A stretch of DNA of 64,000 bases from Tamaricihabitans halophyticus (GTDB taxonomy: Bacteria; Actinomycetota; Actinomycetes; Mycobacteriales; Pseudonocardiaceae). Of this stretch, positions 41,588 to 49,868 are shown piece after piece (the stretch's first letter is position 1; the number at the start of each line of letters is the position of its first letter). The stretch spans positions 124,001 through 188,000 of the forward strand of contig NZ_SLXQ01000009.1 of assembly GCF_004340875.1 (NCBI RefSeq), given 5' to 3'. The position numbers were made by a program, and so were the translations under genes. The notes beneath the pieces are model-generated. The model worked only from the letters and a program-made list of their open reading frames with translations. It was not told the origin of the DNA and did not search any database.

Positions 41588-41615
41588 TTGACCTCGACAT
41601 TGGTTGAGGTATGAG
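41588..41615 (+). promoter_or_regulatory. SoxR/MerR-like operator-promoter of the HD-domain gene
   Basis: TTGACC (41588-41593, -35-like) and TATGAG (41610-41615, -10-like) enclose CCTCGACATTGGTTGAGG (41592-41609). The dyad ACCTCGAC/GTTGAGGT matches at seven of eight pairs, and CCTC-N10-GAGG spans 18 bp, as in the E. coli SoxR box. Nearly the same string occurs on the minus strand at 38142-38164. Transcription would begin just before ATG 41625. Confidence 0.58.
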
Positions 41616-41624
41616 CATAGCCAC

Positions 41625-42383
41625 ATGACATCGCTACACACCGCGACACGCGCCTACGCGACCAGCCGTGCCTCGGCGGGGTTGTCTCGACTGATGCGAG
41701 AATCGCCCTTTGTGTCACTCACCCCACGGATACCCGAAGAGCCCGCCGAGCAACTGCTCGCGGAGCTGAACCCATTGCCAACCGAGATCTCCGCCCGGCT
41801 GGGCGCGCAGCTGACCTTCCTGATCGAGGTCGACAAGCTGAAGTCGGTACTGCGCCAGTCTCCACTCGCGACCGCCGCGCGCAGAGAAAACGACGCCGAG
41901 CATTCCTGGCACCTCGCCATGATGGTGCCGCTGCTCGCCGAGTACGCCGACGAGCCGATCGACGTCGGCCACACCACGCTACTCGTTGTCGTGCACGACC
42001 TGATCGAGATCTATGCCGGCGATACACCGCTGTATGACGATGCCAGCCGAGGCAGCCAGCAGGAACGCGAACTCGCGGCTGCGGAGCGGCTGTTCGCATT
42101 GCTGCCAACCGATCAAGCGACATGGTTGCGGCGCTCGTGGGACGAGTTCGAGGCACAGCGCACGCCGGAGGCACGGTTTGCCAAGGCGTTGGATCGCCTC
42201 CAGCCGCTGTTGCTGAACTGGCTGGCCAAGGGCGGCACCTGGCATACCCCCGGGGTGACGGCGGATACCGTGCGGACGCGTACCGCCGGCATTGGCGCCG
42301 CGTCGGCGCCGCTGGGTGAGCTGGCCGAAACACTGATCACCGCGGCCGAGGAAGCTGGATGGGTTCGGCGCGGCAAGCCCTGA
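41625..42383 (+). CDS. HD-domain phosphohydrolase (YfbR/HDDC2-like)
   Basis: A protein of 252 residues from ATG 41625, or about 223 from GTG 41712. Metal-binding HD residues are seen as ENDAEHSWHLAMM (the H of the motif), VVHDLIEIYAGD (the HD pair) and a later Asp in FAKALDRLQPLLLN. This is the YfbR/HDDC2 group, metal-dependent 5'-deoxynucleotidases or related phosphohydrolases. The N-terminal 30 residues are not conserved-looking. The next gene overlaps its end by 25 bp, so the two are probably one transcription unit. Confidence 0.85.
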   Translation: MTSLHTATRAYATSRASAGLSRLMRESPFVSLTPRIPEEPAEQLLAELNPLPTEISARLGAQLTFLIEVDKLKSVLRQSPLATAARRENDAEHSWHLAMMVPLLAEYADEPIDVGHTTLLVVVHDLIEIYAGDTPLYDDASRGSQQERELAAAERLFALLPTDQATWLRRSWDEFEAQRTPEARFAKALDRLQPLLLNWLAKGGTWHTPGVTADTVRTRTAGIGAASAPLGELAETLITAAEEAGWVRRGKP

Positions 42384-42895
42384 TCATCGGCGGTACGGGC
42401 ATGCTCGCCGGGTGCACCGAGCGGCTGGCCGAGCAGGGTTGGCGGGTGGCGTTGCCGAGTAGGCGGCCACGCGAACGGCAGTCGCCTGGCGTGGTCGCGG
42501 TACGGGCGGAATGGTCGGCGCCGGAACTGTTCGCCGAGCGGGTAGCCGACGCGCTCAGCGGGCCGGTCGAGTTGTTGGTCTCCTGGGTGCACACCCCGTG
42601 GCGGGAACCCGTACTACGCGCCTGCGAGCGGTTGCTCACCGAGGCGGCACCGACGGTTGAGGTGTGGGCAAGCGCGTCGGCCGACCCGGTACGGAACCGA
42701 CCAGAGCCGGTGCTGGCGCGGCGAGGATGCCATCAGGTGCTGCTCGGCTTCCACCGCATGAACGGGCGAAGCCGGTGGTTGACCAACGCGGAGATCAGCG
42801 AAGGCGTGTACCTGGCGTGCCTGGCCGCCATCGCCGGCGAGGAACCGCGAGTGCACGCAGTGGGGCAACTGCGCCCGTGGAGCGCGCGGCCCTGA
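42359..42895 (+). CDS. Short SDR-like Rossmann protein without the catalytic Tyr-x-x-x-Lys
   Basis: A 178-residue protein beginning with a nucleotide-binding loop ALIIGGTGMLAGCTERLAEQGWRVALPSRR. The middle (LVSWVHTPWREPVLRACERLL) and the end (RWLTNAEISEGVYLACLA) resemble a group of short actinobacterial and firmicute short-chain-dehydrogenase-like proteins. The usual YxxxK is not present, so an oxidoreductase activity is doubtful; it may bind NAD(P) in a regulatory role. It overlaps the HD-domain gene by 25 bp. Confidence 0.7.
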   Translation: MGSARQALIIGGTGMLAGCTERLAEQGWRVALPSRRPRERQSPGVVAVRAEWSAPELFAERVADALSGPVELLVSWVHTPWREPVLRACERLLTEAAPTVEVWASASADPVRNRPEPVLARRGCHQVLLGFHRMNGRSRWLTNAEISEGVYLACLAAIAGEEPRVHAVGQLRPWSARP

Positions 42896-42913
42896 CCGCC
42901 CGCGGGACAGTTT

Positions 42914-42944
42914 CCGTACGGTGTGCTGTCATCACACCGTACGG
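42914..42944. promoter_or_regulatory. Perfect 12-bp inverted repeat before the LysE gene
   Basis: CCGTACGGTGTG (42914-42925) and CACACCGTACGG (42933-42944) are exact inverted repeats around CTGTCAT. Each arm also contains the self-palindrome CCGTACGG, so there are two 8-bp sites 23 bp apart (about two helical turns). It lies 19 bp after the SDR-like stop and 25 bp before the LysE start. It may be a double operator, a hairpin terminator, or both; there is no U-tract. Confidence 0.72.
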
Positions 42945-42968
42945 TCGGCCGCTCGCGATGGAGGTGGA

Positions 42969-43610
42969 ATGTCCGGCAGCACGCTGCTCGCCTGGACGCT
43001 GGTCGCGCTACTCGGCGTGATAACGCCCGGCATCGACACCTTCCTGGTGTTGCGGCACACCCTGCTCAGCGGCCGCAGGGCGGGGATGGCCACCGTTGGC
43101 GGCATCGGGCTCGGCTGCGCGGTGTGGGCGACCGCGAGCCTCGCCGGGCTAACCGCGCTACTGGTCGCCTCGCGGACGGCATACGACGTCGTCCGGATCG
43201 CCGGCGCCGCCTACCTGGTTTGGCTCGGCGGCATCGCGATCTGGAAGTCGCTGCCGCGCAACCAGGCTCCCGCGAGCGGTGACGCTGAACTCACGGTCCT
43301 CACCCCGATGCGGCCGATGGTCGCCTTTCGCACCGGCATGGTGACCAACCTGCTGAACCCGAAGGTTGGCGTGTTCTACATCAGCATCCTGCCCCAGTTC
43401 ATGCCGACCGGAGCCGGAGCAACCCTGTGGGGCATGCTGCTCGTCACCATCCACATCACCGCGACCTTCGCGTGGCTCCCGCTGGTGATCTGGACAGCCA
43501 GCAAAGCCAAGCGGTGGTTCCTGCGCCAACGAGTGCGCGCGTGGCTCGATCGGACCACGGCCGCCGTGCTCATCGGCGTCGGCGTCAAACTGGCGGCCAA
43601 CACCCGGTGA
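42969..43610 (+). CDS. LysE/RhtB-family amino-acid exporter
   Basis: A 213-residue membrane protein with six helices. LLGVITPGIDTFLVLRHTLLSGRRAGMATVGG is the N-terminal family block (the usual P-G-P is P-G-I here). AGAAYLVWLGGIAIWKS and FRTGMVTNLLNPKVGVFYISILPQF are the other diagnostic segments. Such exporters move amino acids or homoserine lactones out of the cell. The ATG lies after GGAGGTGG. The long inverted repeat just upstream suggests specific regulation, though no LysR-type gene is next to it. Confidence 0.92.
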   Translation: MSGSTLLAWTLVALLGVITPGIDTFLVLRHTLLSGRRAGMATVGGIGLGCAVWATASLAGLTALLVASRTAYDVVRIAGAAYLVWLGGIAIWKSLPRNQAPASGDAELTVLTPMRPMVAFRTGMVTNLLNPKVGVFYISILPQFMPTGAGATLWGMLLVTIHITATFAWLPLVIWTASKAKRWFLRQRVRAWLDRTTAAVLIGVGVKLAANTR

Positions 43611-43702
43611 ATCGCACCCTTCGGCCGACAACCGACATCCGTTGAACCGCATTTCTTAGGGATCTTGCGGTCGGGCCGCTTCGCCACTACCAGCGCGTGC
43701 AC
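43376..43702 (-). other. Unexplained reading frame behind a perfect Shine-Dalgarno, antisense to LysE
   Basis: On the minus strand AGGAGG (43710-43715) stands 7 nt before a GTG that opens 108 codons (start MHALVVAKRPDRKIPKKCG). The first 30 codons lie in the gap after xth, the rest run antisense into the LysE gene. Codon bias is weaker than in neighbours and no family is recognised. It may be a short real gene, a remnant, or chance. Confidence 0.22.
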
Positions 43703-43747
43703 GCAACCACCTCCTGTGCCGACTCTGCGCTGATGCGGGCTGCGATC

Positions 43748-44548
43748 TCACGGCCAGTCGAAGGTCGCCGTCACTGGCGCGTGGTCGGACCAGCGCTTGT
43801 CATAGCTTTCCGCCCGCTCCACGACCACCGAGGTGCACTGCTCCGCGATGCCCTGCGTCGCGCAAACCAGATCGATCCGCCAGCCCGTGTCGTTGTCGAA
43901 GGCCTTCCCGCGGTAGGACCACCAGGAGTACGGCCCAGGACCTTCCGGATCGAGGCTGCGCTGCACATCGACATAACCAGCCTCGTCGAACACCCTGCCG
44001 AGCCAGGCCCGCTCCTCCGGCAGAAACCCTGCGCTCTTCCGGTTGCCGCGCCAGTTCTTCAGATCGATCTCCTGGTGCGCGATGTTCCAGTCACCGCACA
44101 CCAGCACCTCACGCCCATCGGCCGCGGCTTTGCCGCGCAGTTCACCGAGATAGGGCAGAAAAGCGGCCATGAACCGCTCCTTTTCCTCCTGCCGCTCCGT
44201 ACCAACCTCGCCACTCGGCAGGTACAGACTCGCCACGGTCAAGCCAGCAAGGTCAATCTGCACGTAGCGCCCGGAGTCCGCGAACTCCGGCGTATTGAAG
44301 CCAATCTGCACCGACTCGGGCTGCTGCCTGCTCAGCACCGCCACGCCATTGCGTCCCTTGTCCGCGCAGGGCACCCAGGTCGCGTGCCAATCACCGGGTT
44401 CACGCACCTCGGCGGGTAGCTGTCCGGGCTCGGCCCGAACCTCCTGCAGGCACACCACATCGGCCGAGGTTTCGGCGAGCCACTCCAGGTAACCCTTCTT
44501 GGCGGCGGCACGCAGGCCATTCACGTTCACGGTAGACACGGTCAGCAC
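43748..44548 (-). CDS. xth: Exodeoxyribonuclease III
   Basis: A 266-residue AP endonuclease/3'-5' exonuclease of the ExoIII/APE1 fold used in base-excision repair. Metal and catalytic residues are visible: NVNGLRAAAKKG, CLQEVRAE with the metal-binding Glu, LYLPSGEVG, GDWNIAH (Asp-Asn pair), and SDHAPVTATF with the catalytic His. The GTG at 44548 is chosen because the fold begins immediately after it. It is divergent from the metallo-hydrolase gene. Confidence 0.94.
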   Translation of the reverse strand: MLTVSTVNVNGLRAAAKKGYLEWLAETSADVVCLQEVRAEPGQLPAEVREPGDWHATWVPCADKGRNGVAVLSRQQPESVQIGFNTPEFADSGRYVQIDLAGLTVASLYLPSGEVGTERQEEKERFMAAFLPYLGELRGKAAADGREVLVCGDWNIAHQEIDLKNWRGNRKSAGFLPEERAWLGRVFDEAGYVDVQRSLDPEGPGPYSWWSYRGKAFDNDTGWRIDLVCATQGIAEQCTSVVVERAESYDKRWSDHAPVTATFDWP

Positions 44549-44639
44549 GGTGGCCGAGGGTACTTGGCAGCACCGACGATCTTGGCGGCGCAGCCTCGAA
44601 CCGCACATACCGCACGTATTCGGGGCACACTGATAGACC

Positions 44640-45395
44640 ATGCGGCGACTCACCGTCCTCGGCAGCGGCGCGGCCTGGCCCGAAGCCGGCGGCGCGACCA
44701 GTGGATACCTGTTGGAGTACGACGGGTTCCGCGCGGTACTCGACCTCGGTTACGGCACGCTGAGCCGGCTACTGCAACGCTGCCCGGACGGTCACCTGGA
44801 CGCGGTCTTCCTCACCCACGAGCACCCCGATCACTGCGCGGACATCAGCGGTTTACTGCGGCTGCGGCACTACCGAGGTATCACCGAGGAGCTGCCCGTC
44901 TATGGCACCGCGGGAACGTTCGAGCAGATCCGGCACGCGGATCCGGCGACCGCGCGCGCGGCGAACTGGGTGCCCCATGAACTACCGCAGTACAGCCGGA
45001 TCGGCCCGTTCGAGTTGGAGTCCATGTCGCTGCCGCACCATGTGCCGAACGCGGGAATTCGCCTGATCGCGCCCGGGCTCGTTGTCGCCTACACGGGTGA
45101 TACCGGGCCCGACCCCGCGCTGGAGATCCTTGGCGCGCACGCCGATCTGTACCTGATGGACGCCACACACGAGCAGCCTCACCCTGCCGATGGCCCGCAG
45201 CTGGTGCTCACCGCCCGGCAGGCAGCGATCTGGGCGGCAAGGGCACGAGCACACCGGCTGCTGCTCACCCACTTCTGGCCCGGTACCGATCGAGGCAGGG
45301 CCATCCGGCAAGCCCAGGAACACTTTCCCGGCGACGTTCGCGCCGCCACCGACGGGCTGGTCATCGACCTTGACCAGCGCAGATATCGCGTTTAG
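44640..45395 (+). CDS. Metallo-beta-lactamase-fold hydrolase (RNase Z-like branch)
   Basis: A 251-residue cytoplasmic metallo-hydrolase. The zinc motif is THEHPDHCAD (H-x-H-x-D-H), with further ligands in SLPHHVPN, YTGDTGPD and LLTHFWPGTD. The MRRLTVLGSGAAWPEAGGATSGYLLE start is shared with RNase Z-like and phosphodiesterase-like members of the fold. The substrate is unknown. The stop codon lies inside a copy of the dispersed palindromic repeat, so the C-terminal Val comes from the repeat. Confidence 0.88.
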   Translation: MRRLTVLGSGAAWPEAGGATSGYLLEYDGFRAVLDLGYGTLSRLLQRCPDGHLDAVFLTHEHPDHCADISGLLRLRHYRGITEELPVYGTAGTFEQIRHADPATARAANWVPHELPQYSRIGPFELESMSLPHHVPNAGIRLIAPGLVVAYTGDTGPDPALEILGAHADLYLMDATHEQPHPADGPQLVLTARQAAIWAARARAHRLLLTHFWPGTDRGRAIRQAQEHFPGDVRAATDGLVIDLDQRRYRV

Positions 45396-45413
45396 CGGGC
45401 TAATCGCGAATTT
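45388..45413 (+). repeat. Dispersed palindromic repeat copy covering a stop codon
   Basis: GCGTTTAGCGGGCTAATCG followed by CGAATTT; the TAG at 45393-45395 ends the metallo-hydrolase gene. The same GCG-TTT-AG placement ends deoA at 15818. Confidence 0.88.
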
Positions 45414-45453
45414 CAGCCGCGCGGCAAACCAGGGGCGGACCGAGCACGGCTGA

Positions 45454-45771
45454 TCAGCGGCAGTTGCTGCCGGAGACCGCGTCCAGGAACTCCTCGGAAG
45501 CCCAGCGCTCATCGTCGAGCTTGCGGAAGCCGCCCTGCGTCTCGCCGCTCGCGGCCACTTCCTCGCCCTCCGGCAGCTGATCCACCACCGGCGCGGCGAG
45601 CTCGGGCCCGGAACGCACATTCAGCATGTCCGCCGTCACCGTGAACCGGCATTCCGCGCTGGATGCCTGCTCACTGTCGCCACCGAAGCGATCACCTCCG
45701 AACGCGGTGAGCAATACGACTCCGATCAACAAGCCAAGAACGATCAACGCTCGTTTCGGTATGCCAGCCAA
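45454..45771 (-). CDS. Membrane-anchored bacterial SH3-domain protein
   Basis: A protein of about 105 residues: a short basic N-terminus (AGIPKR), a membrane anchor or signal (LIVLGLLIGVVLLTAFG), an acidic linker, and an SH3b domain (TVTADMLNVRSGPELAAPVVDQLPEGEEVAASGE). Cys residues in SAECRF and SGSNCR could form a disulfide outside the cell. SH3b domains bind peptidoglycan or proteins at the surface. The start is uncertain; a TTG at 45771 with GGGAG upstream is my choice, but a start nine codons earlier is possible. Confidence 0.7.
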   Translation of the reverse strand: MAGIPKRALIVLGLLIGVVLLTAFGGDRFGGDSEQASSAECRFTVTADMLNVRSGPELAAPVVDQLPEGEEVAASGETQGGFRKLDDERWASEEFLDAVSGSNCR

Positions 45772-45896
45772 CTCGCACGCTCCCGGTAACGGATACAACG
45801 CACTCGGTAGGATTCTGCCGCATTTTGTCGAGCTTGCGAAGCGCCCGTCCCCAACTGCCGGCCGGGCTAGCCTTCCCGGGTGACGGCCATCGCGGC

Positions 45897-46382
45897 TCAG
45901 TCCAGACCAGCACCGGCCCGGAGCACCGCGGAAAGCCGCTCCGCGTTCGGATCACTGATCACGTAAGTCTTACCCGACTGGGTGGCGACCTCGACCGAGG
46001 GCCCCGCCTCGTGTACGAAGGCGCGCTTCGCGCCGCCCGTACCGTACACCCGCCGATACCCGGTACCACCGACCTCGGCCACCGAGTTGATCTCACCGAG
46101 CCGCACGTCAACGATCTCGCTCAACGCAATCACCTTCCGGAACACCGGAGGCACCGCGATAACCAGTCTGTCCGCATCCACCGTGAGCCGACCGCGGAGC
46201 AACAACGCGATCAGCGCGAACGCGATCAGCCCGCCGGCCATGATGAGCCCGAACCTGAGATCCCCCGCCACCAGCCAGATCAGCCCGCCGAACAGCACGC
46301 CGTGCCCCATGGTGCCGTACAGCGCGGCCCGGCTGCTTCGCTGCACGGGTAGCCCGGATCGGACATACCGAACGTCGCACAT
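45897..46382 (-). CDS. PH-like membrane protein, copy 1 of a tandem pair
   Basis: A 161-residue protein with two adjacent membrane helices (about 22-37 and 42-62) followed by a soluble beta-rich domain: RGRLTVDADRLVIAVPPVFRKVIALSEIVDVRLGE, then RAFVHEAGPSVEVATQSGKTYVISDPNAERLSAVL. This is the two-helix-plus-PH-like layout of many actinobacterial envelope proteins. ATG 46382 has GGGAG upstream. It is a paralogue of the next gene, 54 bp away, with the same length and the same domain order. Confidence 0.75.
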   Translation of the reverse strand: MCDVRYVRSGLPVQRSSRAALYGTMGHGVLFGGLIWLVAGDLRFGLIMAGGLIAFALIALLLRGRLTVDADRLVIAVPPVFRKVIALSEIVDVRLGEINSVAEVGGTGYRRVYGTGGAKRAFVHEAGPSVEVATQSGKTYVISDPNAERLSAVLRAGAGLD

Positions 46383-46435
46383 CAGCCTGCTCCCACCGGC
46401 CGAACCGCCACACGCCGCCAACCTCGGCGATACGA

Positions 46436-46918
46436 TCAGCCTAAGCCAGCCCCGTCCTTGAGCACGGCGGCCAGCCGCTCGGCCGCTGGATCACTGATCG
46501 TATAGGTCTTGCCAGCCTCGGTGGTCACCTCGACCGACGGACCCGCTTCATGCACGAACCCAATTCGGCCACCGCCACGGACCCGGTAGCCGGAACCGCC
46601 AAAATCGCGGAGCGGGTGCACTTCACCAACCCGCACCGCGACCACCTCGCGCAGCGGGATCGTCTTGCGGAACACCGGCCGTACCGCGAGGACCAGCGCG
46701 TCCTCGTCCACCGTGATCCGCCCGCGCACCGCAAGGCAACCGAGTGGAACCACCAGCAACACCACGGTCGCGATGACCGCGTCGACGGTGTCCTCGCCAC
46801 CGGCGACCCATACCGCCACGGTTATCGCCACACAGAGCGCCAGCATGCCGTACATCGCGATCCGGATGCCCTTCGGCATTCGCAGACCAGCCCGTTCGTA
46901 CCGGAGGTGAGCAGCCAT
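46436..46918 (-). CDS. PH-like membrane protein, copy 2 of a tandem pair
   Basis: A 160-residue paralogue of the preceding protein: two helices (about 19-39 and 45-67), then RGRITVDEDALVLAVRPVFRKTIPLREVVAVRVGE and FVHEAGPSVEVTTEAGKTYTISDPAAERLAAVLKDGAGL. The soluble domains are clearly alike (for example FVHEAGPSVEV and ISDPxAERLxAVL), while the membrane parts differ more, as after an older duplication. Function is unknown. It lies 35 bp from the icd terminator. Confidence 0.75.
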   Translation of the reverse strand: MAAHLRYERAGLRMPKGIRIAMYGMLALCVAITVAVWVAGGEDTVDAVIATVVLLVVPLGCLAVRGRITVDEDALVLAVRPVFRKTIPLREVVAVRVGEVHPLRDFGGSGYRVRGGGRIGFVHEAGPSVEVTTEAGKTYTISDPAAERLAAVLKDGAGLG

Positions 46919-46952
46919 CGATCCTCCAAAATAAGTCTGGCCGCCAAAACAG

Positions 46953-46988
46953 ATCGGGGCGCCCGTGGCAAACCACGAGCGCCCCGAT
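46953..46988 (-). terminator. Intrinsic terminator after icd
   Basis: ATCGGGGCGC (46953-46962) pairs with GCGCCCCGAT (46979-46988), and the stem continues after one mismatch through CGTGG/CCACG to a CAAA loop. It starts 12 bp past the icd stop codon and on the minus strand is followed by GTTTTGG, a short U-tract. Confidence 0.88.
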
Positions 46989-46999
46989 AAGCCGAAAAC

Positions 47000-48217
47000 T
47001 CAGCCGGCCATCTTCTTTTGCAGGTTCTCGTCCAACGTCGCGAGGAAGTCCTCGGTCGTCTGGTACGGCTGGTCCTTGCCGATCAGCAGCGCGAGGTCCT
47101 TGGTCATCTTGCCGCTTTCCACGGTCTCGATAACCACCTGCTCCAGATCCTGCGCGAACTGGATCACCGCTGGCGTGTTGTCCTGCTTGCCACGCGCGTC
47201 CAGCCCACGAGTCCAAGCGAAAATGGACGCGATCGGGTTGGTCGAGGTCGGCTTGCCCTGCTGGTGCTGCCGGTAGTGCCGGGTGACCGTGCCGTGCGCG
47301 GCCTCGGCTTCGACCTTGCCGTCCGGCGTACGCAGCACCGAGGTCATCAGCCCAAGCGAACCGAAGCCCTGCGCCACCGTGTCGGACTGCACGTCACCGT
47401 CGTAGTTCTTGCAGGCCCAGACGTAGCCGCCTTCCCACTTCAGCGCGGCGGCAACCATGTCATCGATCAGCCGGTGCTCGTAGCTGATGCCCTGCTTCTC
47501 GAAGTCCGCCTTGAACTCCGCGTCGTAGATCTCCTGGAACACGTCCTTGAACATGCCGTCGTAGGCCTTGAGGATCGTGTTCTTGGTGGACATGTACACC
47601 GGGAAGCCGCGGTCAAGACCGTAGGAAAGCGAAGCACGCGCGAAGTCCTCAATGGACTTGCGGTAGTTGTACATGGACAGTGCGACGCCGCCACCCTCCG
47701 GGTAACGGGCGACCTCCATCTCCATCGGCTGCGAACCGTCCTCCGGCGTGTAGGTCACGGTCAGCGTGCCTGGGCCGGGGACCTTGAAGTCGGTGGCCTT
47801 GTACTGGTCACCATGCGCGTGCCGGCCGACGATGATCGGCTTGGTCCAGTGCGGAACGTAGCGCGGGATGTTCGAGATGACGATCGGCTCGCGGAAGATC
47901 ACGCCACCGAGGATGTTCCGGATGGTCCCGTTCGGGCTCCGCCACATCTTCTTCAGGCCGAACTCCTCGACCCTGTCCTCGTCCGGGGTGATCGTCGCGC
48001 ACTTCACGCCAACACCGTGCTTGGCGATCGCGTTCGCCGAGTCCACGGTGATCTGGTCGTCGGTGCGGTCCCGCTCCTCGATGCCCAGGTCGTAGTACTC
48101 GAGGTTGATGTCCAGGTACGGGTGGATCAACTTGTCTTTGATGAACTGCCAGATGATGCGGGTCATCTCGTCGCCGTCGAGTTCGACAACGGTGCCCTCG
48201 ACCTTGATTTTGGCCAT
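47000..48217 (-). CDS. icd: NADP-dependent isocitrate dehydrogenase (dimeric, eukaryote-like type)
   Basis: A 405-residue TCA-cycle enzyme oxidising isocitrate to 2-oxoglutarate. [37 protein letters not shown] (the S-P-N-G-T-I-R-N substrate site), [18 protein letters not shown] and [23 protein letters not shown] (NADP site) identify the type II homodimer found in mitochondria and some bacteria rather than the E. coli type. The ATG is followed by a Lys-rich start [11 protein letters not shown]. It is transcribed alone and ends in a strong terminator. It supplies 2-oxoglutarate and NADPH. Confidence 0.96.
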   Translation of the reverse strand: MAKIKVEGTVVELDGDEMTRIIWQFIKDKLIHPYLDINLEYYDLGIEERDRTDDQITVDSANAIAKHGVGVKCATITPDEDRVEEFGLKKMWRSPNGTIRNILGGVIFREPIVISNIPRYVPHWTKPIIVGRHAHGDQYKATDFKVPGPGTLTVTYTPEDGSQPMEMEVARYPEGGGVALSMYNYRKSIEDFARASLSYGLDRGFPVYMSTKNTILKAYDGMFKDVFQEIYDAEFKADFEKQGISYEHRLIDDMVAAALKWEGGYVWACKNYDGDVQSDTVAQGFGSLGLMTSVLRTPDGKVEAEAAHGTVTRHYRQHQQGKPTSTNPIASIFAWTRGLDARGKQDNTPAVIQFAQDLEQVVIETVESGKMTKDLALLIGKDQPYQTTEDFLATLDENLQKKMAG

Positions 48218-48266
48218 CTTCGCAGGACGCTCCTCTCGCGGATGCTCGCGTCGATTCGGACCGTAT

Positions 48267-48287
48267 ACGCTAACGGTACAAGCGTAC
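48267..48287 (-). promoter_or_regulatory. Inverted repeat in the icd promoter region
   Basis: TACGCT (48267-48272) and AGCGTA (48282-48287) are exact inverted repeats with a 9-bp spacer, 50-70 bp before the icd start. It could be an operator; nothing assigns a regulator. Confidence 0.35.
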
Positions 48288-48313
48288 TGGTAGACCCGGT
48301 AGGCGGGTCGGGG

Positions 48314-49828
48314 TTACGTCGTCGCGAACATACCCAACGTGTCCGCCACCTGGATTCCGGCGAGCTCCTTGCGCCACAACGAGTAGTACAGCGACTCGGA
48401 CTCATCGCGCAGCCGAACGTCCGGCGAGCTGGCGATCGGTTCGTGGATCCTGGTCAGCAACTCCTTGGCCGCGGCGTTGAGCACATCGGCCGCGCCGGAA
48501 CCGTCCCCGAACTGCTCCTTCGGCCGCCACAGGATCTCCTCCGGAAGCCAGCCCGCGAAGGCCTCCCTGAGCAGCTGCTTTTCCCGCGCACCCGGCCGCA
48601 CCAGCTTGTCCTCTGGCGCGATGGACAGCGCCGTTTCGACCACCGCGCGGTCCAGGAACGGCACTCGCGCCTCAAGACCGAAGGCCATCGTGGTGCGGTC
48701 ACAGCGCTGCAAATTCAAGTGATGTAACTCACTCACCGAGCGGACGAGCTCGGCGTGTAGCGCGGTCGGTTCGGTGAACGGCGGCTCGTGCAGGTAGGAG
48801 TAGCCGGCGAACAACTCGTCCGCGCCCTCTCCGGTGAGCACCGCGTGGACATGACCGACGGTGTAGCGGGCGAGCAGCAGGTTCGGCACCGAGCTGCGGA
48901 CCAGTGAGGGGTCGTAGTGCTCGATCACGCGCACCGCCTCGGGCAATGCTTCGAGCACATTGGCCTCGGTCAGTTCGATCTCGTGATGCTCGGTACCCAG
49001 CCACTCCGCGATCAGCCGAGCGGCGACCAGATCCGAGCTGCCCGCGCTGCCCACCGCGAAGGTCGGCAGCTTGCGGCCGTTGGCGCGCATCCAGCGCGCG
49101 GCGATGGCCGCGATGATCGCCGAGTCCAACCCGCCGGAGAGGAAAACGCCGATGCCCGCTTCGCTCATCATGCGCTGTTCCACGCTGGCCACCAGCGTTT
49201 CCCGCACCTGGCGGGTGACCCGCTGCCACGGGATGGGGCGCGCGGGCGGTTCCCGCAGCGAAGCCGGCACCGCATCGGCGAATCGCACCAGGCCGGTTTC
49301 CGGCGTCCAGTACATCCCCGGCGGGAAACTGCGCACCGCGGGCCGGTCGGCGGGCTCGAACGCGCGCAGCTCGCTCGCGAACAGCACGCCATCGGGCCTT
49401 CGCGCCCAGTAAAGCGGCTTTACCCCCAGCCGATCCCGCGCGGCGAGAAAACCACCGTCGGGCAACGCGAATGCCAGCGCGAACATCCCGCGTAGCCGCG
49501 GTAGCGCCGCCGGGCCATGCAACCGCAGCAGATGCAGCGCGGCCTCGGTGTCCGAGCCCGTACCAAACTCCACATCGGACAATTGAGCACGCAACTCGGT
49601 ATGGTTATAGATCTCTCCGTTAGCAACGACAAACGCGGATTCCGCTTGGTCCGCGAGCGGCTGGCGGCCGCCTTCTACATCCATAATGGATAGACGTTGA
49701 TGCCCCAGCCAGATATTGGAAATCCCCAGCTCACCCGTATCATCAGGACCTCGATGCGCAATACGCGCGAGCATTTTCCGACAGATTTCCGGGTCAATGT
49801 TTCCGACAGCGGCGACGATTCCACACAC
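48314..49828 (-). CDS. asnB: Asparagine synthetase, glutamine-hydrolysing
   Basis: A 504-residue two-domain enzyme. The glutaminase domain begins M-Cys-GIVAAVG, with Cys2 the nucleophile after Met removal; this fixes the GTG at 49828 as the start. HRGPDDTG and ANGEIYNHTELR complete that site. The synthetase domain has the ATP-pyrophosphatase loop FLSGGLDSAIIAA and the GEGADELFAGYSYLHE acid cluster. It makes Asn from Asp, ATP and glutamine, or acts on a related carboxylate. GGAGG lies about 10 nt before the start. An AT-rich region with a palindrome lies upstream. Confidence 0.92.
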   Translation of the reverse strand: MCGIVAAVGNIDPEICRKMLARIAHRGPDDTGELGISNIWLGHQRLSIMDVEGGRQPLADQAESAFVVANGEIYNHTELRAQLSDVEFGTGSDTEAALHLLRLHGPAALPRLRGMFALAFALPDGGFLAARDRLGVKPLYWARRPDGVLFASELRAFEPADRPAVRSFPPGMYWTPETGLVRFADAVPASLREPPARPIPWQRVTRQVRETLVASVEQRMMSEAGIGVFLSGGLDSAIIAAIAARWMRANGRKLPTFAVGSAGSSDLVAARLIAEWLGTEHHEIELTEANVLEALPEAVRVIEHYDPSLVRSSVPNLLLARYTVGHVHAVLTGEGADELFAGYSYLHEPPFTEPTALHAELVRSVSELHHLNLQRCDRTTMAFGLEARVPFLDRAVVETALSIAPEDKLVRPGAREKQLLREAFAGWLPEEILWRPKEQFGDGSGAADVLNAAAKELLTRIHEPIASSPDVRLRDESESLYYSLWRKELAGIQVADTLGMFATT

Positions 49829-49868
49829 GCGCCGTGTCACCTCCTTATTCCGGAAGCGACATTAGTCG

